Shown: piece after piece, positions 25,031-34,935 of the stretch
Layout: the number at the start of each line of letters is the position of its first letter
How positions within the stretch are numbered: position 1 is the first letter of the stretch
From: Salticus scenicus
Lineage: Eukaryota; Arthropoda; Arachnida; Araneae; Salticidae
Reading direction: 5' to 3'
Length of the DNA stretch: 64,000 bases
NCBI GenBank assembly: GCA_963930645.1
Contig: OZ005655.1
Coordinates: 134,711,456-134,775,455, forward strand
The notes under the pieces: generated by a model
Database searches by the model: none
Seen by the model: only the letters and a program-made list of their open reading frames with translations
Told to the model about the DNA's origin: nothing
Program-made: the position numbers and the translations under genes

Positions 25031-25276
25031 AAAGAGATCTTATGCCATTGAGATAACGATGAAAATTTTCTACGAATTTTACTAAGACGATTAGTTTACT
25101 CCTTTTCTGTTTTCAAAGTGTAACACATGAAATCCTAAGTCATTATAATTACAATTGAAAAAAAGTGATATTACATTCAAATTTTATGTATCTCTTATAA
25201 TTAAAAATGTATAACTTTTTTGTTTTTTACCGTTGCCTAGAATTTATTTTGTATATTATAAAGTATAGTGTGGAGG

Positions 25277-25307
<31 letters not shown>

Positions 25308-25509
25308 CTTTTGTTTACTGTCATAAATTAAATGCCATGCGATTGGTATAAATGAATTTATATCATAATATAAACATCAATAAAAACTGTTTATGTTATT
25401 AAAGAAAAATTGAATAAAGGTGAAAAAAAATGTTTTTTTATTATAAGTAGCTTACAAAAAGTAAAAAAATAAACAAATAAGATTTCAAATAATTATATTT
25501 ACGTTTTCA
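25031..25509. other. AT-rich spacer
   Basis: Nothing recognised apart from an A run at 25280-25307. Confidence 0.5.
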
Positions 25510-25930
25510 GAATATGGGTTATTAAATTTAATTAAAAATGCCTTCGTTTAATTTAAACGGCTCAATAAATTCAAATGTGATCATGCGTAAAAAAATAACC
25601 TTTCAAAAATATTTTTTGTCCATAAAGACTCATTAATTTTAATTAATGACAAGTAAAAGAATTTTGCATTGTTTGTACAAAAATTAATTAATTTTTAATA
25701 CATAAAATTTGCATCAGCATTTAAAACTTACATATATTCTTTATAATGAAGAAAACTACAAAAAATAAAATAAAAATAAAATAAAATAAAATAAGGAAAT
25801 AAATAAAGTATATTACATAAAATAATATTTATGTTTATTATATCTTACTTCATTTTTCACTTGTTAATACAGAATGCATTTTTCTTTTCTTTTTTTAATA
25901 TTAAATAAAATACAATGATAAATTTTAAAC
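25510..25930. repeat. Dispersed AT-rich repeat (pairs with 4100-4600)
   Basis: A diverged counterpart of 4100-4600 in the same orientation. It also contains an (AAAAT)n stretch at about 25757-25795 that is not shared. Confidence 0.45.
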
Positions 25931-26469
25931 AAATTTTACATAAGTTTTTAATCTTTCACATTGAATAATTGTTTATTTTCTAAATGCATAATAAAAAAAA
26001 AAAAAAAAAAGAACTTTATTATAAATTTTATGGTATTACATTTTTTTTCCCAGTTTATTAAAAAAAATTAAATTAAAAAATAACCAATTATTTTATTTTG
26101 AAATAAAAAATATGTTTTACAAACTATTAATTCCTTTTGTTCTATTGATAATTTTTAGAAATAACTCTAAAAAAAATCGGTGCACATAATTAGAATAATA
26201 TATATATACATATATATGTGTATGTGTTGAAACAAAAGTGGGCGTTAATAATTCATGACTGGATTACTATTAACTATAAATTTAAGAAATAATAACTATA
26301 ATACAATTTTTTCTACAGGATGGATAATATGAATTAAAGAGTCATGTATTCGTAACATGTATATATCGTCTATGCTAGAAAACACAGTTTATGAATACTA
26401 AAGGTCACTGAGTAAGTTTATCGTCTTCGAAATAGTGCACAGTTTATATTCCATAAAATACTCCTCGTC
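25931..26469. other. AT-rich spacer
   Basis: A-runs (25993-26010) and a TA/TG microsatellite near 26198-26226. No gene seen. Confidence 0.5.
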
Positions 26470-26765
26470 AACACTCACAACTTCGGCTGCGTCTTTTGCC
26501 ATTTTTAGAAGAGCATGCGGCATGATACAGGACACCGTATCATCAAAGTCCCGACGTCAACTGAACCGTTTCTCGTAAGTGCTCCATGACTCCGTCTATG
26601 GGGATGCGTGCGCAGGGGATGAGAACGACGATATCCTTCTGTCATCACAGCTACGTCTTGGTTGCGTCACTTCGTCAAGGTTGATCGCTCGTGGCTGTAG
26701 TGAGATAAATAGATCTGTGCAAAGCTCGTCTTTGAGTCAAATGTACGAACAGGCAAGATGCTTCC
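26470..26765. other. GC-balanced island of unknown origin
   Basis: About 300 bases near 48% GC stand out sharply from the flanks. The block contains TCTCGTAAGTG, which matches a eukaryotic splice donor, and open frames on both strands, neither with a motif I can name. It stops at a long CA/TA microsatellite, so the 100-residue plus-strand frame at 26579-26881 ends in an artefactual His-Thr and Ile-Tyr run. It could be a fragment of a retroelement LTR or leader, or an isolated exon. I cannot decide. Confidence 0.45.
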
Positions 26766-26766
26766 A

Positions 26767-26849
<83 letters not shown>
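26767..26849 (+). repeat. (CA)n(TA)n microsatellite
   Basis: About twenty CA units followed by about twenty TA units. Confidence 0.95.
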
Positions 26850-26852
<3 letters not shown>

Positions 26853-27269
26853 AAACCGATCTTAAAAAGTTTAGAAATTAAATTATTTGTTACACATATA
26901 ATAATGTATATAAAATTAGATAATTCAGATCTTTCTTGAATGCTGAATATAACATTTTATTACACAATTATTGTATATTATTTTATGATAAATACAATGT
27001 GTATTTTTATTAATTTATTTAAAATATTTTATGCGAACAAGCACATCATTTTAATAAAAAAAATTGTGATTTATACGCAAAAAACTTTTGTAAGAATTTG
27101 TTTTACTAGCTTGCAACATATCATTATATTAGAAAATTGGAACTAAAACTTAAAATATTCTTGAACATATTATTCAATAAAAAAATAATTAATAAACTAC
27201 TAAGTATTTAAAACTAACATATTAAATAAACAGTGTACGTAATTGTAACTGTGTAGAGTATATTTAATA

Positions 27270-28360
27270 TAACCTAATGACTTTAGAAAGATGTTCCAAA
27301 AGAATCATGCCAGGATTTTCTTTAAACTTTGAAAATATTTTTTTGTCAGAATTTATAAATGTTCGTTACCTGCTTGCAATATGTACCAAAAACCCAATTA
27401 AATTACAGAACGGGATTTTATGCTTTATTTTCATTAAATTCAGCATTTGGATAGTTTAATTTAGACAATAGTATTCTTTTTGCAATTTGCTGTGTGGATT
27501 TCGCTTGCAAAATTTTTCATATACCTTCCACATATAGTTAGCATTACGTATGCATAACATTTTCGTTTGGTCTTCAAAAGTTACACCTAAAAGTTTCTTG
27601 GATTTTCCAAGTATTTTAAAAACAAATGTACTATTTAGCTTAATTATAACCTTGTATTTACCTTTTTCGAATAACTATTCGAATAATTTTTCGAATAAAA
27701 TAATATCGTCCATGCAAAGCAGTAAATTTATTGTGCCAGTAGGCACAGCTGCAGCAGTTTAAACGTTTAAATTTTTATTCGATTAAAATTTCATTTATTT
27801 TGGAACAACATTCTCTTCCGAATTACTTTAGACAATATAGAGCAATACTTGATTTTCATACAAAATCTGGATTATTTTTATGAATAAGGTCTTGAGGTTG
27901 ACACATATAGATTTCGTTGCGTACATTATTATAAAAGTACGCAGCTTTTACCTCAATTTGGCAATACAAACAACCACATCAACGAACCAGCACAATACAA
28001 AGAATCCAATATTTAAAAAACCTTGATTAAATTCAAAAATTCATCATAATCTTTCACTTTAATCTCTTGAAATTCGAGTATTGTTTTTCTTGTATCTAAC
28101 AGATTGATGGTTTTCTTCACGTTTTATAGCATAGACCCAATGGTTGTTAACTATTGTAGCTTTCATAGGTTTCAGTATTAAAGTCCAAACGTTTCTTCTT
28201 TCATAGTATGAATCTCATAGACTTTTTATTTAAAACATTCCTTTTTTTGAGAAGAAATATAAGCTTCATTGAAGTGTGAAGGTATGTGAATGTCGACATA
28301 GTTAACCACTGTGGTATCACATTCTATTTGTTGTGGGAATTTTAAGAAGACTCGAATTTA
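27270..28360 (-). pseudogene. Ty1/copia retrotransposon reverse-transcriptase relic
   Basis: The minus strand, read from 28360 leftward with frame changes, follows the order of a copia reverse transcriptase. It opens with YVDIHIPSHFNEAYISSQKK (about 28230-28310), the usual lead-in where residues near an EA..S..K.EW motif precede the RT. The RT start reads NNHWVYAIKREENHQSVRYK (about 28095-28155). The catalytic-core entry reads NEIYMCQPQDL then NNPDFV and ALYCLK (about 27845-27930; the family usually has EIYM.QPEGF and LYGLKQ). The YVDD-box region reads LLCMDDIILF (about 27690-27725). The tail reads SKLNYPNAEFNENK, NLIGFLVHIASR and FKENPGMILLEHL (about 27275-27450). Stops and frameshifts are frequent. 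The active-site box has Cys-Met in place of Tyr-Val. No LTRs or gag were identified. A fragment of the same family lies at 63917-64000. The plus-strand frames at 27277-27459 and 27550-27762 are shadows. Confidence 0.85.
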
Positions 28361-29719
28361 AATATACATTTTGATATAAAAGATATACACTTGATTGATA
28401 TACACTTTAAATATACATTTTGATATACACTTTTTTATATGTATGTTGATTTATTTGCAAGAAGTCTGATTTTCTACCCAAGATTTCTGTCTGCTTTTCG
28501 TGCCGAATGTACAATAATAGAAATCGTGTCTTTCTTTTATTTTCGTTTTACTGTTAATCGTTTCAATTGGGCCATATGCCCTCGGAACATGTAGCTAAAA
28601 AATTAATTTCCTCCATAATTATAAAGGAAGAAGATCAAAATACTACTTAAATTAATAGTTATATAATCAATTTAAGAGAGTAAAATAAGTTTAAAATGTA
28701 AGCAAATATAATACTAAAGCTCTATGTAACAAAATAATTCATTAATTTCAGAATAACTGCGAAAATCTCACTTTTTAACCCTTTATCTCCTGAATCTATA
28801 TACTTCAAAATGATTTAAAAAAAGATAATATTAATTAAACAATTTATAAATATATTTAGTAGAATAACTACTCGCTCTTTCAGTTCATAGAAGTGTAATA
28901 TTTCATGCTTCCAATTCATAAAAGCACAGCTGCTCCCTCATTCATAGAAGAATGTCAGCGCAACTGTACCAGTAAGGATACAAAATAGGAAATAAACTTT
29001 TTAATTGCTCGCAAAAAGACAGGCAGCAGATGATACGTCTTAAGAATGGAACTGACATAATAAAAAATCAATAAGTTAAACTTTAAACATTTATGCAGTT
29101 CCTTGTAGTGTATCGCAGCACATTTCTCAGCAAATTAATTTATAAATTTTAAATTGGTACATTTGATGTTCTGTCCCATAACCTATATCAGTTAAATAAT
29201 GTCGAGTGCTGATTTTTCTATTAAACTAATGCATGAAATTCACAATGAGATACCAGTATTAAAACAGAAGATATTCATGCTTTTCGGTTTTATTCAAAAA
29301 ATTTAAATAAAATAGCGCATTCAAAGACGCCTAGTGGAAATTTATAACTATCAGAAAAATTTATTTTGTTGTGGATCTGACAAAAAAGAAAAACAAAAAA
29401 AAAAGTCGCAAATCAAAACCTTTTTTCACCCAGTACAAACCGATCCATTTCAGAAAAAGCATCTAATTGCCTGAAAACATATACTTAACTTAGTGTTCCT
29501 AATTTTTTTCACAGTATTAGTTTCACAGCACTTTGTTATTAAAATATATATTATTGAAATTCACGTTATTACTTTACCTTTAAAAAAGGATTAATGGTTA
29601 TTTACAATTTTAATAATACCCATAACATATACAACAAATTTTTATAATAAAATAATTTTTTGCGTGTTATGAAACATCGAAACAACAGTACTAATTTAGT
29701 TTTATTATTATTCTAACAT
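28361..29719. other. AT-rich spacer, possibly upstream part of the copia relic
   Basis: Up to about 28600 the minus strand gives weak fragments (such as GPIETVNSKTK) that might be decayed integrase of the same copia element, but this is not secure. Beyond that there is nothing except a loose three-fold repeat of TTCATAGAAG/ATTCATAAAAG at 28880-28955. Confidence 0.35.
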
Positions 29720-30095
29720 AAATATTTCTGCTTAAAAAATACTTCTAGCTTTAAAAAACACTAACAAATGATTTATTTACGTATATTTTCTACAAATTTT
29801 TCTAGGTTGCAACTTCTCTAAGAATATTTATAATAGATCAATAAATTGTATTTATGTTATTATTCTTTGAAACTCATTGCGTTAATAAAATAAGTAAGAC
29901 TATGAAACAGCAGCTTTTGTAGACTTATATCTAATTTAATAAAATATTATGACGCTATAAATTAAGTTTATAGATTCCGAAAAGCCCCTTCTATTCACTT
30001 ATTGCAGTAGGCTGTAATCAAAAAGAAAGTTTTGCTATAAAATTTATGTATTAATAATGTTAAAGAAGTATTAAGTAAGTACGCTCAACTAGAAA
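29720..30095. repeat. Dispersed AT-rich repeat (pairs with 13440-13730 and 6340-6560)
   Basis: The first part matches 13440-13730 in landmark order. The final part, reading GTAATCAAAAAGAAAG then AAATTTATGTAT (about 30010-30050), matches the start of the 683-bp duplicated unit near 6475-6515. These segments thus belong to one larger ancestral repeat. Confidence 0.55.
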
Positions 30096-30740
30096 AATAA
30101 TATATTAAAATTGCATTAGATATTTTAGCTTTGTACATAAAAAACGCAAAATTATATTTCTATATAGACTATATTTTTGCGTAATAATAATCATTATAAA
30201 GGTACATAATATAAATCGAAAATTTCATATTTTACACATTTTATAGATTATCTTCAAAATTGAGTGATGAAATATTTTGAATCTTAAGGAATGTAAAGAA
30301 AATATTATTCTTAATATACGGCAATGAAGGTTTTATCCAGGAGGTAAAATGAGGACTATGAACAAATTAAACAAAAATGTTTTAGACGAACCTGTAAAGG
30401 AGAAGTTTGTAGCTGAAGCATATATGATTTCAATTATTTTTCTTTTACTTATCTGTATTCATTTGTAAGGGAACATAATTCAAATTCATAGAAATATAAT
30501 CATTTCTTAATAAATATACAAATTTTTAGAAATAAAATTAATTATTTATAAATTACGAGTTTTAAAACAAAGACAATATCTTTTTTTTAAAACTTTACAT
30601 ACTGCATTAGAAGCAAAAAACTCAAGCATAATGTAGAATAATAAAGAAATGATGAGACAGGGATACGTTTAATAAATAATTACATATTGTGTACGCGAAG
30701 CGCTGATAAAATTGTTTTTGCACAGTTTATTAATCAGGTA
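30096..30740. other. AT-rich spacer
   Basis: No gene or element end recognised. Confidence 0.5.
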
Positions 30741-30773
30741 CAGGCCGACAACCTGTGGACATTACTCACTCAG
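30741..30773. repeat. Inverted arm (left) of tRNA-like unit
   Basis: A 33-base arm beginning CAGGCCGACAACC and ending ACTCACTCAG is the imperfect reverse complement of 31022-31054. It runs straight into GATAGCTC of tRNA-like unit 1. Confidence 0.85.
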
Positions 30774-30841
30774 GATAGCTCAATGGGTAGAGCCTTGACC
30801 TTGTAACTCAAAGATCTGGGGTTCGACTCCCGGTCCAGGCA
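30769..30841 (+). tRNA. tRNA-Thr(UGU)-like unit 1, probably pseudogene or SINE head
   Basis: It has a Pol III A box (TAGCTCAATGGGTAG) and B box (GGTTCGACTCC). The D stem GCTC/GAGC pairs, and an anticodon loop CTTGTAA would give anticodon TGT. The acceptor does not pair (CTCAGGA against TCCAGGC), and the T stem has one mismatch and a G-T pair. The 3' tail CATTATTTTCACTC is shared with unit 2. I call it tRNA-derived rather than a working tRNA. Confidence 0.55.
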
Positions 30842-31021
30842 TTATTTTCACTCTGTCGGAAAAAAAAATTCAATAAATGATTTTCTTCCCAATCAGTTGA
30901 TTGTGTGATTTTAATATATTGTATTTTTTCTCCCATTGTTTAATGGTGTTTTCCTTTACCTGCGGCTTATTTTTGTCGAACTATCTACATGATAGACCAG
31001 ATGTTTCAGCCTAAAGGTTGT

Positions 31022-31054
31022 CTGAGTGAGTAATGTACACCGGTTGGCGGCCTG
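31022..31054. repeat. Inverted arm (right) of tRNA-like unit
   Basis: Reverse-complement partner of 30741-30773. It ends CGGCCTG and abuts GATAGCTC of unit 2, supplying part of that unit's acceptor stem. Confidence 0.85.
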
Positions 31055-31122
31055 GATAGCTCAATTGGTAGAGCTTTGACCTTGTAAGCCAAAGATCTGG
31101 GGTTCGACTCCCGGTCCAGGCA
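31050..31122 (+). tRNA. tRNA-Thr(UGU)-like unit 2
   Basis: A 73-base cloverleaf fits: acceptor GCCTGGA with TCCAGGC (perfect), D arm GCTC/GAGC, anticodon loop CTTGTAA (anticodon TGT at 31083-31085), T loop TTCGACT, and a terminal A. The anticodon stem TTGAC/GCCAA has one A-C mismatch, and the T stem TGGGG/CCCGG has a G-G mismatch and a T-G pair. A and B boxes are intact. The mismatches and the duplicate 281 bases upstream favour a tRNA-derived element or pseudogene, but a functional tRNA is not excluded. Confidence 0.5.
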
Positions 31123-31168
31123 TTATTTTCACTCAGTCGGAAAAATAAATTTCAATAGTTTACAGCCC

Positions 31169-31218
31169 TGTTCACTACTGGCACATGTAACTTTTAAGGT
31201 CAGATCCAGTAGTGAACA
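31169..31218. other. 13-bp perfect inverted repeat
   Basis: TGTTCACTACTGG and CCAGTAGTGAACA are separated by 24 bases. The related phrase CCACTACTGGCTC appears at about 32039-32051. This may be the end of a small foldback element. Confidence 0.75.
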
Positions 31219-31249
31219 CAATTCTGTAATCTCGCAATTTTAGAGTTGA

Positions 31250-31345
31250 ATTCAGTGTTTCTAAACCTCACTCTAAAGCTAAGTATTTAGCAATTGGTGG
31301 CAGTCTGGGACTCACTCTCAGGAGGGTAAGGAGACATGCTATATT
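31250..31345. repeat. Partial copy of foldback MITE arm
   Basis: The segment with GCAGTCTGGGACTCACTCTC and AAGGAGACAT matches the reverse complement of the right arm of the foldback at 31685-31900, so it is a solo or partial copy. Confidence 0.55.
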
Positions 31346-31684
31346 GAATTGCTTGAATATACACACAAGCTACATGAATGCATTTACCTAAACCCAAACG
31401 TATTCCAACAAATCTTGGTACATTGTATATTTATTATTTAAAATAATGCTTTGATATACTGCGGAGAAGGTGGGTGCCAGGCTTTTCCAAAATTAGAAAA
31501 CTAAACAAAATGGAAATTCGCTTGAATCATGAGATAATCTTGAGTCATTTTAATTTTTTTATTCGCATTTCTTTTTTTGGGTTCAATATTGGACTTGTTG
31601 TTTGGGTTCGGTTCACACTGAAACATCGACGTTGAAATAGCATAACTGTGGTCAGCATTTACAAGGTTGAGCATGAGTGAATTT

Positions 31685-31900
31685 TACGTCGCACTAGTGC
31701 TACACTATGGCCAGTTAACGACGGTCCGAAACTCATCCCTAAAGAAGATCAGGAGACATTTGATAAACCTCAAAAGTTTAACTTTGATGGGAACATATCG
31801 GCCACAAGGAGAAAATTGTGATGGGATGTCTCCTGACTAGCCTTCTTAGTGATTCCCAGACTGTCTCCAATAACCAATAGTGTAGCACTAGTCCTACGTC
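31685..31900. mobile_element. Foldback MITE with ~75-base arms
   Basis: The left arm (31685-31759: ACGTCGCACTAGTGCTACAC to CAGGAGACAT) and right arm (31826-31900, read inward: GACGTAGGACTAGTGCTACA to AGTCAGGAGACAT) are imperfect inverted copies around a 66-base centre. There is no coding capacity. The superfamily is unknown because I could not define a target duplication. Confidence 0.7.
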
Positions 31901-32060
31901 AAAATCGCTCCAATTTTAGCCCTAAATGTTGGCCCAATCGGGGATTCCTGTATGTGAAGACAAACTGCTAAAACGGGGCTGTCCACAAGACATAGAATAG
32001 TTTGGTCACCTTAATCTACAGCAAAAATTCGAAAGGGTCCACTACTGGCTCATTTTAAGC

Positions 32061-32479
32061 TCTCCGGAGTTTTTATTTTTTACAGATATAAATGCTACAA
32101 TTAGCAATTTTCATAATACAGTCGGGTTAAGAAAGATTTTGTAAAGGTGTGAAATATTAATTATTTTTGAAACTCTAAAATTTAGGAAATTACACAAAAA
32201 TAGCCGGAAAATGTCCTTAAAGTGTGCAATACTGGTGCGTTTACCTTAGTTTTATTAGTATTCTAAAAGTAATCTTTTTTTTTTATCTTTCTTTAACGGA
32301 TATTTTTTTCAATATATATGTATATATATGTATATACACGAGCTATAAAACATAATTTTTTAAATGAAAATTTTATTTTCTATTTCGAAATTTTATACTA
32401 ATTGTAAATACAGTTTCTTTTGCCAGAAAATCTATTGTAAAAAAAATAAAATAAAATAAAATAAAATAAAAAAAGAAGA
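32061..32479. other. AT-rich spacer
   Basis: It contains TA/TG repeats near 32312-32338 and an (AAAAT)n run at about 32443-32471. The 74-residue minus-strand frame at 32373-32597 translates this run into Phe/Tyr repeats and is not a gene. Confidence 0.5.
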
Positions 32480-32640
32480 AGAAGAACCAGTATATCTTAA
32501 ATACGAACGAAAGAAAACAAGGATATAATTTAACACAATAAACTTGCTTGTCTTTTGATAAATAAATAAATACCTCCAAGAGATTCGTCTTATTCAATTT
32601 AGTAAGAAGGAGAAAAATCAGATGAGATTTAATTTTTTCT
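32480..32640 (+). repeat. Dispersed repeat with possible coding ancestry, copy 1
   Basis: This aligns with 50640-50840 in the same orientation: TTAACACAATA, ATAAATAAATA, GAGATTC, TTCAATTTAGT, AATCAGA and TTTAATTTTT occur in order. The plus-strand translation (with stops) shares INKY, FS and NQ..FNF with the open copy at 50640-50833. Confidence 0.55.
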
Positions 32641-33440
32641 TATGTGGTTCAAATAAAAGTAATTTGAAAACAGAAAACATAATCAGCTTTTAGCAAACGA
32701 TGTATAAATTTCCTTTTTACTTTGTATTGAGGTCTTGTTTTATTTTATTATATAATAGATGAAAAGTATGTTGAATTCAGAAACTTATAATACTGAGAAA
32801 TTTACAGAAGCGTAAATAAGATTTTTTTTTATTTAATTGAGTAAGTATGATTGACATAAAGACATTAAAATTAACTCTAAACTAGCGGTTAGAAAATGGG
32901 TTTTGACACATATTTTATGAGAATTAGAAGTATTTACTCCATATTTTATTTTATTTTTCTTTCTTTTTAAGAAAGGAAATTGGTCATAAATAGAATATTC
33001 AAAAAGGCAATATGGCACATTGGTTAGGAAATATATTATTGAATTATATTTATTAACTACATTACAATTATTAATATAATTTTTAATACAATTTTCAATA
33101 ATAATAATAATAATCACTATATTTAAACCACTTTTTAAATACACTACTTTCTCATAAATGGACTGATTCTTTTTATTTTACACGTTCTGGGAAATACCTC
33201 AAAAAGTACTAAATGGATCATCTTCAAACTTCAGAAATTTTAAAGCATGTTATACCTCATATATTTCAGTGAAAGTTTGGCCTGAAAGCAAAAGAAGGAC
33301 CAGTAAAGAATCAAAAGAAAATGAAAATGTTTGGAATCATCTTGTAAAAAGGTAATGCTTAAAATAGGATCTCGCTGTAGTATGCGACTATGAAGTTCCT
33401 TCTTATTATTTGTATAAATTGTTTTAAACTACCGCATATA
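32641..33440. other. AT-rich spacer
   Basis: A 103-residue minus-strand frame at 32833-33144 has no recognisable domain. Nothing else seen. Confidence 0.45.
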
Positions 33441-33444
33441 TTAA

Positions 33445-33947
33445 CCCGTTAACGCCCGAATTAATTTTGTAAAATATTATTAGCTTATTATTTCACTTCT
33501 AAATTAATATAGACAAGTGAGAGTAAAATATATTAATATATATCTTCTGATAGTTTTAAATTTAAAGCCTATCCTCATTTATTGACGTTTAGTGTTCTAG
33601 CGAAAAAACTTCGAGATAGAAAAACTTTGCGATAAGACATTAATTTCCTATTATATGATGACAAAGATCTCGAAAGTAAAGTATTATAATATAGATTATT
33701 ATTCTACTTGATTTAAGTTAGTATACCTGCGCAGAAAGCAAATATATGTGCGACGAATGAAATATCATAAAATGACTATCCAAATTATGAGATAATAATT
33801 AATAGTTGGCTCATAAAACTTTCAGGGATCATTTAGAAGGACGCTATAAACTGTCACTAAAAAGCAGAAATCGTTCCAAGAAATCATAAAAAATATACGT
33901 GTCATTTTATTATCTGTCCTCAAATGAGGACACTGGGTGCTGACGGG
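33445..33947. mobile_element. piggyBac-type MITE
   Basis: The element is bounded by TTAA on both sides (33441-33444 and 33948-33951), the piggyBac target. The left end is CCCGTTAACGCCC. The right end read inward is CCCGTCAGCACCC, matching at 10 of 13 positions and starting with the typical CCC. A subterminal palindrome GTCCTCAAATGAGGAC lies near the right end. At 503 bp with no open frame it is non-autonomous. The superfamily is inferred from TTAA plus CCC ends. Confidence 0.75.
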
Positions 33948-33951
33948 TTAA

Positions 33952-34935
33952 TGAAGATATAAATTTTTCTTTACAAAATTGAAAAACAAAAGTCATTTTT
34001 TTAATCACGCAAGGTTTTATACCCAGTGAAAAGTGATTTTCAGGAAACTTGACATGCTAAACTAGACACAGCAAACTGCAATAAGGATACAGAAGTAATG
34101 AATTTCTAATGAAATATAAACATTTTTACTAAATAATTTTTAACTGCGCATACACAAGCTTTAGCGAAATTTAATTTGTAAATTTAATTGTCAAAACTAT
34201 TATATGAAAACTTCAAACAAGTATCGCATAAATCTAAAAAGTATTCGCAATAGAAATAACTGCTATTCAGTTCATAAAAAATAAATAAATAAGTAAATAA
34301 ATAATAAATAAATAAATAAATAAAATAAAAGTTAACTATAATATTTTATACTCACATTTTTGTTTTGTTCAGTCTGTGGTAATACAATGTTAGTTGATTG
34401 TAAATGAATTTTGATCAAACTCCTTTATATTTTTCCTTATTTTGAGAAGAATTGAATTTCAGTTCATCCGATCGTATTTGCATTTACAACTTTTTGTATT
34501 TACACGATATTTGTTTGTTATATTATGCAAAAGAAAATTATCTAAAGCTTAGGCCTGCGCATCTAAAAGTTATTTATTAAAAATGCTCATTTTTAACCAA
34601 ATATTTAATATTTTCTATCATGATTGGAGTATCCTGTATCTAATGCAGTATGTTACTTGCAGATTTTCTGAAAATGGCTTTGCACTGGGTGTAATACCTT
34701 GCGTGTCATAATTAAAATCGTTCCAATTTTTCTGCAATTTTTTAAAGAAACCTTTATATCTCCATGAATAAATGTGATAGCCTCATAAATATTTGTATAG
34801 ATAATGAGAAAGAAATTTATAATCAAATGGAGGTTTCTCATCAGACGAAAAAATTGAGTGAGAATTTCTCACTCTTGCAAAGCAAAGTGAGATTTCTGAA
34901 AATTAAATGAGATTCCCAAATAATCTTATGAATAA
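33952..34935. other. AT-rich spacer
   Basis: It contains an (AAAT)n stretch at about 34280-34325 and short chance frames. No gene recognised. Confidence 0.5.

Noticed and set aside
31050..31122. Confident functional tRNA-Thr gene
   Set aside because: Mismatches in the anticodon and T stems and a nearby damaged copy with shared 3' tail point to a tRNA-derived repeat. It is kept as a tentative tRNA-like feature.
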